Source of the DNA: Symsagittifera roscoffensis
Lineage: Eukaryota; Xenacoelomorpha; Acoela; Convolutidae
Reading direction: 5' to 3'
NCBI RefSeq assembly: GCF_963678635.1
Contig: NC_087062.1
Coordinates: forward strand, 58,542,129-58,606,128
Length of the DNA stretch: 64,000 nt
This document shows positions 32,227 through 42,380 of this stretch, piece by piece. How positions within the stretch are numbered: the stretch's first letter is position 1; the number at the start of each line of letters is the position of its first letter. The notes beneath the pieces were generated by a model, which was not told where the DNA came from, did not search any database, and saw nothing but the letters and a program-made list of their open reading frames with translations. The position numbers and the translations under genes are program-made.

Positions 32227-34304
32227 GATCTCATCGTATTATAGTTGATTTTACTATAATGTTCTTTTGTGTTTACTAAAGTTATCGCAAATTTTGACCA
32301 AACTAAATATGCTTCAGAGTTTTAATACAAGAGTAAATATTCTTGCCTTTAAAAGTAACCCCAGTCAACGTTGGTTGGTTTTTCAGCATCTCGTTTTTCC
32401 AGTTTGGATGATCTTTAAAAAAATGAGAATACAAATTGGTGTACCCGGTGCTAGCTTCCTGGGTTTGGAGTCACTCATCTCAGAAAAGAAAACCTTTACG
32501 GCTTCTCTGCTCATATTTTCAAGAGTTCACAATTTGAAACTGCGCACCAGTTTGATCAAGGAGGAAAGTGAAACTGGCGCGAGCAAATATAGCGGACGGG
32601 AAACAACCTGTTAAACAAACAAAACGACCCATGCAAACGTTTGGAATGTTTGCTTGGGGCGCCATAATAATTTTTATCTCAGCAATATAATTGCAGTTTT
32701 CATAAGCCGCATAAAATTAATTGTTCTTTGGAAATACCAAAAAATAATAATTGTAGATATTATATTGCAATTATTTTATATTCAATTATTTTTTTAACAA
32801 GCCTGCTTAGAATTGGTGGCTCTGTTCATTTATTGGGAACTCTCTAACACATGTACCGCTCCCAGCCTAGTAACAAAAAATCTATACACCAACAAGCTGT
32901 GCGTTCAATATTGGGGGATTATAACCTTCTGTGGGGGCTACAATGGGAAAGAGCAGGTAATGTTTACAAGGAAAATTTTGAAGGAGCCGTATCATACTTT
33001 AAAAAAATTCATTCAAATCTAAATATTTTATATGTTTCTCAACACTTCAAAAAATGTCTAAACACTTGGCCTTGACCTAAACAAAGATCATAAGTTAAAT
33101 TTAAGCCGACTTTGAAGAAGATGTAATATACATCATCCGCGTTAACCAAATTCCCCAATAAAAAAGCTAAGAAAATCTTGCGTCCATAGAGCGCTTGGCC
33201 AAATAGGAGGCTTTTAAATAGCATTTACAGCGTTACATTGCGTTTTGGTTAACTGTCAATTATCGGCTGTGAGTCAAATTAAATTGACTTTTTCTAGATA
33301 TTGCGCCTTGTACATAACAAATACCGATGAACACCTGTTTCATCGTAACGGTGCAGTTAGTCATTAGCAGAAAAAAAGGTAGTTGATTGTAGGGCTCCTG
33401 GTATCGACAAAGTAAATCTTAATTTAAAGAACAGATACATTCATCTGAAGTTTTAACTGCGTATTCGTATCAAATTCTTGAGACGAATAAGAAAAAAAAC
33501 TTTCATTTTTTTCATTTTCATGTTTAATGTCCGATCCAACTGAAAACTTTTCCGACTAAACACAACAAAAAAAACGCTGATGTATAGCCAAAACGCTGAT
33601 AATAGGTTCGTCCAAACTATGCCAAAAGAAGGAATGAAGCAGGTGGCCTTCTCGCCGAAATCTTAGGACGTAAGAGACTAAGCATGATGAAAATTGAAAC
33701 GAAACCATTCGAACAAACAGTTGAGACAAAACCAAAAAATAAGCAGTGAAAAATAAAGTGTACCCAGTCGAATAGCCAGTTGATAAAAACTCTGCTAATA
33801 AGACTAAAGAAAAGAATAATCCGAACAAAGATTTATTCAATAAAAATGGGGAATGCACCGTAACAAAGCAAAAAAATATATTTTGACCACAAAAAATTGA
33901 TTAATAATTTTTTTCAGAACTTGTGGTCATACTTTTAGTAAATTATACGATGATAGCTTTCGTAAAAATGTGAGAACTGATTCGATAGAGCCAACGCCAA
34001 AAACTGAATCAATTTCCCAAAATTAATTCAGACAACAGTCCACACAACTGTATTCGAAAACTTAGAACCCATTTCGATTCCCGGGCCCGAAAAAAACTTT
34101 TACCAACGAAACTCGTGACATGAAGATGCAAGGGCATTTGCTAATATGTTGGGAATCTGTATGTCAGAGGGTCAGAAATTATCAGGTTCACATAAGTTAC
34201 TACACTGGACCTTCATCATTCCACTCGGTCAAAAAATCATTGGTTCTATGAGATATGTTTAAAAAAAGTTATTAGTCAACAAAAATACGAACGTTTTCGT
34301 TATA
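32227..34304. other. Gene-free region
   Basis: No supported gene or recognisable repeat boundary. Short AT-rich ORFs on both strands have no recognisable domains. Near 34190-34260 a weak copy of the peptide-repeat segment (TGGACCTTCATCATTCCACTC) can be seen. Confidence 0.4.
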
Positions 34305-36130
34305 AAAAGAAGAAGAAGAAGAGACTTTATTAGTGAATGATACTACATATAAAATTGAAATTTTGAGTTTGCGTAATTCAAGCTTTGAGTTAAATTGTTA
34401 ATGTTCAGGAACGACATGTTGCAACGGCATTTGATAAGAAAGTGCATGGATTGTCGAGATTGAAGGTTGATTGAAGTTGCTGTTTAAGGAAATTGAAGAG
34501 TAGAGTCTTGGTTTGTGAGACTGTAGTTGTAGAGTTGATGTCGACTTTTGCTAAAACACTATTGACGCTATGAATTGTTCTTTGGAAAAAGCTCCCAAGG
34601 GAACAGAATTTGCGGGTAAGAGGTACAGAGAATACCATTCTCTGACTGGATCTGTTACCCGGTCTCGATTCACTAACATTAACATAGTCATTAGTATCGA
34701 AGTCATAACAGTTATGTAACAGTTTGAAGAAGAGAAGACAATCAGTAAAAATAATTTGATAGCAAATAGGCAGTATGTTTAACATCACAAGACTGTCAGT
34801 ATAATTAGTGGAACCAATTATCCACTTAACTGCCTTTTTCTGGAATTTTTCCAAATCACGTAGCTTTGATAAATTTGGGTACTAAATACAAGAGTTATAA
34901 AGTAAAATGGACCTCACACAAGAAATGTACATTTGAAGCTTAGTTTTAACAGGTGAGTTGAAAGGAACATTACGCTCTAAATAATGAAAACACTTTGTGG
35001 CTTTACCAAGTTTCGCAGAAACATGGTGATTCCAAGACAAAGTAGGCGAGATATGAATACCCAAGTCTTTGATATGATCAACAGAGCATATTTCAGACCC
35101 GTTAAGATAAAGGTTGAAAATAAAGCTAATGTTTGAAATGAATTTAGTTTTGTCTGGATGAAAATAAAGACCGTTTTGAGTTGCCCAGGTCTCTACCGAA
35201 TCTAAATCAGACTAAAAATTGTCATGACAGTTGTCTCGATAAAGCAGTTTTAGGTCATCAGCAAATAAAGACGGTAAGGAATACTTGACAACATCCGGGA
35301 GGTCATTGATATAAATAAGGAATAAAAGTGGTCCTAAAATGCTTCCTTGTGGTACACCGCTAGAGATGTAACCTTTGTAAGATAGAATGTTGTTAATACG
35401 TACTCTTTGTGAGCGATTGGAAAGATAAGATGAAATTAACATGATAAAATTTTCGCCAAAGACAAAAGAAGACAGCTTGTTCAGCAACTGTTTGTGTGAC
35501 ACAGAGTCAGAAGCCTTTTGAATGTCAAAATAAACAGAACAGAAATTTTCATTGGCATCAATACATTTGTAACTATTTTCAACATATTCAAACAATTGTG
35601 TAAACGTGCTGCGCTTTTTAACAAATTCCACGATAATTTACGATGTCAGATTTTGGCCCGGACTTATGAAAAGGCATGATAAACGCCTCTTTCCAAAAAT
35701 TGGGCCAAATACAGCAGGTAACAATTTGACTGAATCGAATATATACCATAGGCGTGAGTGCATCAGCATTATATTTGAGAACAAATGGTGGAATGCCATC
35801 AGCTGCAACTGCTGTGGTATCTGGTACCTTTTTAAGTAAACTATTTACATCACTTTCACCAAACGATAATTCGCGCAAATTAATGGAAGTATTATCAGAA
35901 AAACCGTTATACGTAAACGTTTCGCTTTTGTACACAGAACAGAAAAAGTTATTAAACAAATCGGCTTTGGTGTTATCAGTAGAAGCACATGATGCTCCCA
36001 ATTTAACAACAGAAGGAGTTGGTGTGCTGCCAGAAAGTTTGTGAAGAAACAGTCGTTAGTATCAAGTGGATGAAAAGAAGACAGTAATGTAATTTTGTCT
36101 AGCTCAATCGATTTATTCAAACTCGTTGAA
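34305..36130 (-). pseudogene. CR1/Jockey-group LINE, 5'-truncated and broken
   Basis: Five overlapping minus frames give a reverse transcriptase in order. The fragment at 36001-35618 ends [17 protein letters not shown]. The next (35631-35212) has [20 protein letters not shown] and the catalytic FADDLKLLY. The last (34854-34405) is the KAVKWIIGSTNYTD C-terminal region. Several frameshifts and stops break it. The 3' end has AATAAA (34331-34326) followed by a short CTT repeat, as expected for a LINE tail. No endonuclease is left. Clade assignment within the CR1/L2/Jockey group is uncertain. Confidence 0.75.
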
Positions 36131-36436
36131 GATCAGACAACAATGTCGAATAGAGCAAATTGAATTTCGCCAATTTACGCTACCTACTCAGTAGAGACTT
36201 TGTTACTTTGATGTATGGAATGGCTAGAAAAATAGAATGGTAACATAGGTCTTTTCTTGCGTTTTGACTTGGGTATACAAGATATAAGTAGCATCATCAG
36301 TAGCTTCATGTACGACTGAAAGTCAAAGTATTTATAAATAAAAAGATTTTTACAATCAAAATGATTAGCATTAAAGTTATTGAGTATCTTAGAATTTTAC
36401 ATAACTGTTACAGCGATTTTAAAACAATAAAAAAAT

Positions 36437-36511
36437 AAATGAATTGAACTTAAAAAGAAATCATACTTCACACATTAAAAACCAAAAATCAGAAATGATC
36501 ATGCTACCCGA
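36437..36511 (+). repeat. Left half of a peptide-repeat copy split by a LINE
   Basis: GAATTGAACTTAAAAAGAAA through CAGAAATGATCATG matches 27569-27631. The similarity stops at ~36511 and resumes at ~63872 with CGAAGTTACAGCTCTTGACC, which is where 27637 and on would continue. The LINE and the LTR element sit in between. Confidence 0.75.
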
Positions 36512-38066
36512 GCAGAGATTGCAATATATTGAATGCTCAGATATTGAATATTGAGACGATAACGATATAGAAATTTTAAAATTGAGATACTGAACGTTAG
36601 ATATTGATATTGAACTTTTTGTAGATATTCTCAAGTATTTATTGTATATATACAAGATACTCTGCCAAAAATCTTGTATATATTGTAGACTCAACTCATT
36701 TGTTAAACAAAACAAACAAAAAAAATACACTGCAAAGCTAAACTAATTTAATTATATATTCCGAAATTCAAAATTGAATTTGGTCTCGGTATCTAAAACA
36801 GTGATAAGAATGAGATATTGAGCTTTTAGATATTGATAATGAAATTTCATCTCATTTCATATTGAAATTGATATTGAATGGAAAATATTGATATTGAGCT
36901 CAATATATTGATACGGGACTGGAATAGCCTTTCGCTTTGGCGTGAGAACATCAGCTTTAGCTTTGGCTGCCGTGTAAATACAGAGGACTATGTTTCGCCA
37001 GCGGGCTCGACATGATGCACTGTCTCTAAGTTTAAGTAGGTCGTGAATGTTTGTTAGTTTATTGATTTCTTTATTTCTGAAGAATACTGGGTTTCTCTTC
37101 CAATTTTCTGAGATCTTCTTGCAAGGTCGTGACAATCGTTGTTCTGGGTCTGCCCAGGAACTTGCGGAGTTTTCCTGCATTGAAATACCACTTCATCGCC
37201 AACCAGCACGGCGTGTCATCTGGCAGCCTTAGTATATGTCCAAACAGTCGCCACCTCCTTTCCAGAATCTGGAGTGACAACGGTTCAGTCTCACACTTGG
37301 CATACACAGAGACGTTCGGTAAACGGTCTCGGAATTTAGTGGTTAGGACTCTTCTTAGTTGCTGTCAATGCTGTCAGTTGATTTTGCCTGGTCTTGGTTA
37401 GGCCCCACGTCTCGCTGTTATAGAGAAGTATTGGCTTGACTAGCGAATTGTCTATTTGCAATCGTCTCTTCAGCCTGATTTTATTTGATTGTCTCCATTG
37501 ATGTTGTAGTTTCGCAAAAGCTGCAGTTGCGAGATTCGTTCTCTGAACGATGTCTTCTTCGTCACCTAGTAGTGATCCTAATTTCTTGGCTCTTCTCCAG
37601 TGTTCTTCATTTCTTGGCCCGCGTTTGACACTGTGAGTTCTGTTTTGTCAGGTGTTACTATCAGGTTGTGATCCGCTAGTATGCTCCCAATTTCTGAGGT
37701 TATTTTAGATTGTTGTTCTTGGCTCGTTGTTATAAAATCGATATCGTCAGCATATTCTGCTTGAGTTGGTGGCTGCAATGAGTAGTCATGTTCGCTTCGC
37801 ATAAAAGGCTTCTCTCGAACGTAACTGAGTGCAGATTCCAAATATACTGTGCAATTTTTCCGCTTATTCCATCGCCTTGTGGTGATCCAACATTTGATTC
37901 GAAGCTTCTGAGGTTTGTATGATCTGGTATTTTGACTTTCAGTGTTGTTCCCGTCATCAGAGCTCTTATAATCCGCATCTGGTCTTCATTTGCAATGTTG
38001 CTGTAGATGTCCATCATTCGCTGTCGTTGAATGGTATCAAAGGCGGCCGTCATATCTATACCGGTT
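36512..38066 (-). pseudogene. RTE-like LINE, 3' half
   Basis: This is the downstream part of the LINE whose start is at 63871. Just left of the LTR the RT reads TGIDMTAAFDTIQRQRMM. It is followed by the NVGSPQGDGISG motif, the catalytic EYADDIDFI near 37757-37731, and the C-terminal RRWRLFGHILRLPDDTPCW region (37307 and below). The frames are interrupted by shifts. The end, about 36512-36910, is a degenerate ATATTGA-type microsatellite, which suits the short simple tails of RTE elements. Without the LTR insertion the LINE would be about 3.4 kb, a full-length size for RTE. Confidence 0.8.
36520..36910. repeat. Degenerate (ATATTGA)n microsatellite at LINE 3' end
   Basis: GATATTGA, ATATTGAGA and similar phrases recur through the interval. 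A less repetitive stretch lies near 36660-36790. It marks the 3' end of the LINE read on the minus strand. Confidence 0.7.
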
Positions 38067-38981
38067 TGTAACATTCGCCCGGAAGATACATATCGACGGA
38101 AAATAAAACTACGTCCTAAGACGACTGGCTAACGTCTAAACAGAGCTTTACATGTTTTTAACCGTCTCTACCAAGCCAGTACTTTCGGTGGTCTTTCTAA
38201 CATCGGGTCGACAAAAAACGTTACTGCTTTCGGCTTCGGTCAAAACACTCAAATTAACTTAATTACATGCAGAAATAGTGAGCTCATGGCTGGGTCTCAG
38301 TATCCCCAGACCACGAGGTCACTCCTAAAAACAGAGCTACTACTACTTATTGAATCATTATTGTTTTTGTTCAGTAGATAAAAATCATCATCTCCATCGA
38401 AGATGGATCGAGCCTTTCCCCCAACTCCTAGCTTCTCATCCTAGCAAATTGAATTCAGATGTTAATTAAATTCAACTCAGGACATGACAGGGAAGCTGAA
38501 AGTTTAAATAAGTTAATAAAAATTTCAGTCCCGAGACCCCTCCGGATTCTTGAATCCGGGGAAATAAGATCCTTATCTTCCTTCTGGAAGGCTGTCTTCC
38601 ACCCTTCACCGTTGTTCGCAACGGCCTTGCAACTATTGTAGCGACACAATAGTTGCAACTCGGAGCGGTCTCTGCTACTTCTGCAATTTGTTGTTGTTTC
38701 TCAATCACAATTTTCGTTGTTAACGCTATCGCATCTAATGTTGTTGTGTTTTTCTCCGGTATTTTTAATCAAAATGGCCGTTTTTGACGTTTCCTAGAAT
38801 TGTTACGTCATCAAATCGAATTTTTAAATTTCAGGAATTTCAGCATCCTTCAGCCTTCACGATTAGTCCAATCGTTCGAATAACGCTCTTATTCCTTCAA
38901 AATTGCCAATTCGGAAGATTCGCTGCTAAAATTTCGAATCTGCTGAATCTGCATTTTGGTGCATTCTGGTCGAATGTCACA
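38067..38981 (-). repeat. 3' LTR
   Basis: 915 bp. Aligned by hand to the other LTR, it shows about 27 substitutions and two indels (one ~10 bp, one 1 bp), so about 97% identity. Its ends form an 11-bp inverted repeat with one mismatch. Confidence 0.95.
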
Positions 38982-38994
38982 CACTCCCCGGACA
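38982..38994 (-). promoter_or_regulatory. Polypurine tract before 3' LTR
   Basis: TGTCCGGGGAGTG on the minus strand directly abuts the TGTGACATTCG start of the 3' LTR. Its GGGGAG core is where the plus-strand primer should be. It is short, with a T interrupting the last bases. Confidence 0.6.
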
Positions 38995-39858
38995 GTCCGG
39001 TCAATGTCCTCATTGAATCTCAAAATGTTCGTAAAATAGGTACAGTGTCATCGAACAGAATTTACACAATGCACGAAATTACTTTTATCACTACTATGCT
39101 TCTCCCCTTCGGAAATCTTCTTGTTATTGTCCTGAATTTTAAAACTAAGAAACTCTGTGGTTAGAAAGAACAATGAAACAATCTCCCTCTTTGAGAGATT
39201 ACCCAAGCCTTTCATGTCACCACAAAGTGATCAGTTCTCCTAGCTGATTAAAAACAGTCATGCAGGCTGGAACATTTAAATATACTCTTTCACTCAAGCC
39301 TTTCTAAATAAATAGTAAGTAAGTGTCTCTAAAGCCACTTAACTAAAATCAAAATGCAGATTTATAAATGGAACAATTTCAAAACTCAACTAAATGTTTC
39401 AGTTTTCAATTACAACTTGGTTGCTTAGTTTCTCACTTGAGTTTTTTCACACACATAAAACAATTCTGAGTTTTAACTTTTTTTTCATCACTCCTTTGTT
39501 TTCTTCTTTTTTTCGTCGTTTAGAAGTTCTAAAACTTCTAAATTCTTCTAATTTTGTCTCTTTTTGCATCTTGTTCTTTCGACCATTCGTCAATGTTCCA
39601 TCTCTTCCTCCTGTGATACTGACTCTGCACTTTCAGTTTCTGTGTCTTGCAACACATCATCAGCTATTCTGACGCTGTTGGAAGCAGTCCTCCAACACTT
39701 CTGCTCTTCTACCCTCTGTTTGCAGGTAGGGGATCCACGTTAGATTCTCTGTTCCTGCAGAAGCTGTTGTGGAGACACAACGTCACATTTTTCTCCAAAT
39801 CTTCCTTCAACATCTCTGCCTTCTCCTTTCCACTACGTTCACTTGTCCTGGAAATTCT
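38995..39858. other. Non-coding tail of the LTR element
   Basis: No ORF of note on the minus strand. The region is purine-rich on the element's coding strand (long T/C runs on plus, 39390-39560). Confidence 0.6.
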
Positions 39859-40590
39859 TTACACAGTGGTGGTCACTGCATTCCGATGAGTCACGAGAGC
39901 TCGCTTGAAAACTCCTGCTCCAATGTCCAGCTGATATTCACTGTACACTCTGCCGTGCGTCGACATATGCTTCTTAGCATATTCGTACAACCATGCAGTC
40001 ATGTTAGCTCTGAACCATGGCATCAATCGTTTTCTTGCCCATATCTTCTTCACTTCCATCGGAATGTTTAGAATCTTGCACACTGTCTCAAAAAAACCTA
40101 AATCTTTCAGACATTCCAGTTTCCGCAACTGTTCTCTCGTCGCTGCCTCCTGTCTATTGTTTGCTTTCACATGAGCTTCCAGCCATCGTATCGCCATCAT
40201 AACTCCCACTATCACTATTGTTATGGGCTGTGATGAGTCTGGTAAACCCATGGAGAGCAGCTCTCCAGAGTCCCAGATCAACACCAGATTACTACGCTTT
40301 GGATACTACCAGCCCTGCAGCAAGCAGTGGCAGGGAAACTCGTCATGTGTCAACATGATGCTCCTCCAATTACGTTTTCCCGAAAATTCCAGTAATGGTT
40401 CCACTTCCATCATCACTCGGTGGACTTCATCATTCTCGTCTACTGTATTGTAATCTGTAACAGTTGATCCTCTCTGTTTCTGTCTCTCAAAGTCACTGAA
40501 GTTCCCGCTCACGTATCCCATGAACTTCCTTCCCAGTATCGATTCCAACTCCTCCTTGGTTCTCTCGAACTGCTGAGAACATCTTACATA
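39859..40590 (-). pseudogene. Accessory frame, C-terminal part
   Basis: Two ORFs in one frame (40548-40306 and 40284-39859) are separated by a single in-frame TAG at 40308-40306. The frame ends at TAA 39861-39859. The second ORF has a hydrophobic stretch (ITIVIVGVMMAI) that could be one membrane segment, followed by Arg/Lys-rich helical sequence. Near 40590 the frame shifts by one base relative to the upstream part: the upstream frame reads on into unlikely sequence, while QFERTKEELESILGRK continues in this one. No known domain is recognised. Confidence 0.55.
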
Positions 40591-41533
40591 GCAACTCGTA
40601 AGATTTCTCGGACATTCTCGTTAGTCTCACACACTTTGGCACTGAGAAGGCTTGATCCACGATCGTTCTCGTACTCTTTACATCCACAGCTACGAAATGT
40701 ACCGGGTATCTGCTCTTGCATATTGGAGCCAATGTCGAACCCACCAAATATCGTGCTCCTGATGGTCTACACTAAGTCTCACTGTGTCTGATGTTCATTT
40801 CCGCCTCGATCGCTTCCCTCCATTTTCCTATGTGTTTCTGCTCGGTTTGCAGAACTTCTGGGAATACTTCTACACGGATGGCAGTGACCATCTCATGTCT
40901 CTGTTCTAGATTCAATAGTGACTCTAAAGAACTAAACATGCTGTAGAATCCTAGTGCAGTCACTAGATTCACCTCGGTTCCTCCATGACAATCCGCTATC
41001 AGTTCCGTTTCCGTTCTTGCTTTCATCACGACGTTTCCAAACAATACCGTCAATTGCTTGTTTTGTTTCTCTAGGGTCTTCACACAGTCCAGACCTCCAC
41101 AAACGTGACCCTCCAGTCCACAGACTTCCGCCAGACAGCTACCAGGTTTGACCCAGTCTTCTGGTCCCCAGCCAGGCAACTCCATTTTATCTTCACCGTT
41201 GCTCCTAGAGGCCGTTATCATCACATTATATATGATGTTAAGGTCAAGCAGGTTACAGTCTGCATTCAGCTACCTCTGCACGTCTTGTGTCGCCCGTAAT
41301 ATCGAGTCAGCGTTGGGACTAGGACACCATGATGGCCTCATCAATTCCCACACTGCCATCAAGCTCGTTCTCAGTAATTCATCTGAGAATCCCAACCCAA
41401 ACTCCACTCTTTTGTCGGATTTTGGTACGGAAGGTGCAGTTACCTCTTCTTCCAAGACCAGTCCCAATTTGTTCTGTGGATTATTAGCGCTCTTAATTGT
41501 TACAATTCTCGACGTCCAGAATCTTAGTAACAC
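40590..41533 (-). pseudogene. Accessory frame segment with two in-frame stops
   Basis: ORFs 41533-41270, 41224-40772 and 40747-40493 share one frame. TAG codons at 41272-41270 and 40774-40772 interrupt it. The middle ORF is acidic with several Cys residues (CLAEVCGLEGHVCGGLDC). The shared frame and similar composition make one decayed coding region the best reading. No domain is recognised. Confidence 0.5.
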
Positions 41534-41594
41534 TGCCTGCTCGTAATCGAAGAAGCAATCTTAGTAACACTGCCTGCTCGTAATCGAAGAAACA
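41521..41594. repeat. 37-bp tandem duplication causing a frameshift
   Basis: ATCTTAGTAACACTGCCTGC and the following 17 bases occur at 41521 and again at 41558. The unit length of 37 (one more than a multiple of three) accounts exactly for the frame change between the ORFs on either side. Confidence 0.9.
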
Positions 41595-42380
41595 ACACTC
41601 AGGAAAGGGTTGTACGCTATCCCTATGATTCCGGATACGTAGCTGTACGACTTCTTCTTGATCGGTCCAGTATTCACTGGATTTCGGCAGTGCCCCCATA
41701 AATTCTTTAGTGAGTCTCAGCTCCTTGTTTGAGAATCTCCTGATTTCGTCTATCTTTCTCATGGGCTCTAACTCCTCGGATTCTTTCATATTCACCCTCA
41801 TCGGTTTGCTTTGCTGCATATCCAGCAGTGCTAGCAAGAGTAAGGCTTTCGCTCGCTCATCGCCCTCCCTCAGCATCTTGACACAAGTGCTCAATGCAGT
41901 TACTGAAATCTAGTCCATCATGAATCGAATGAAACAGAGAGCGTCTCTCCGCTTCGCACACGCTACTGCTGCTCCCTCTTGGACTATCAGATCCCTCAGG
42001 TTCGTCATAAGGAAAACCTTCTCTTCTTTAGTCCTCTTTCTTTCTTCTGAATCATATTCTTCGCGATTCAGTCCCATCATGCACCAGGCAAACCTCCGTT
42101 GTAACTCTGTTCTTACGTAAGGTACTGCCATGAGAGCGTGTATTCTTGGAGCAGTCCTCATCTCTTCTTCGAAGTACCGTAACACCACTGCTTTCCTTGG
42201 AAGGCTCACCAACTGCTCCATCGTTTCTGCCTGTATCTCAGACGGCGCTAAAGTCCCGTACGCCTTCTGCTTGAGGGTTGTGCCTTGCAACATTGTCTCC
42301 AGATAACCCTCCAAGGCACTCTTGTCTTCCAGAGCCATCACATACCCTCTAGCCGAGTTTCGGTACTCCAACAATTCCAA
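41558..42380 (-). pseudogene. Accessory frame segment, charged helical
   Basis: ORFs 42380-41910 and 41894-41493 are in the same frame, split by TAG at 41912-41910. The upstream boundary is TAA at 42383-42381, again in frame with the 962-residue ORF before it. The sequence is Glu/Arg-rich and looks helical (MMGLNREEYDSEERKRTKEE). No known family is recognised. Confidence 0.5.

Noticed and set aside
38784-39164. Plus-strand ORF of 126 aa crossing the inner edge of the 3' LTR
   Set aside because: It spans the LTR boundary on the non-coding strand, and the other LTR copy does not preserve it.
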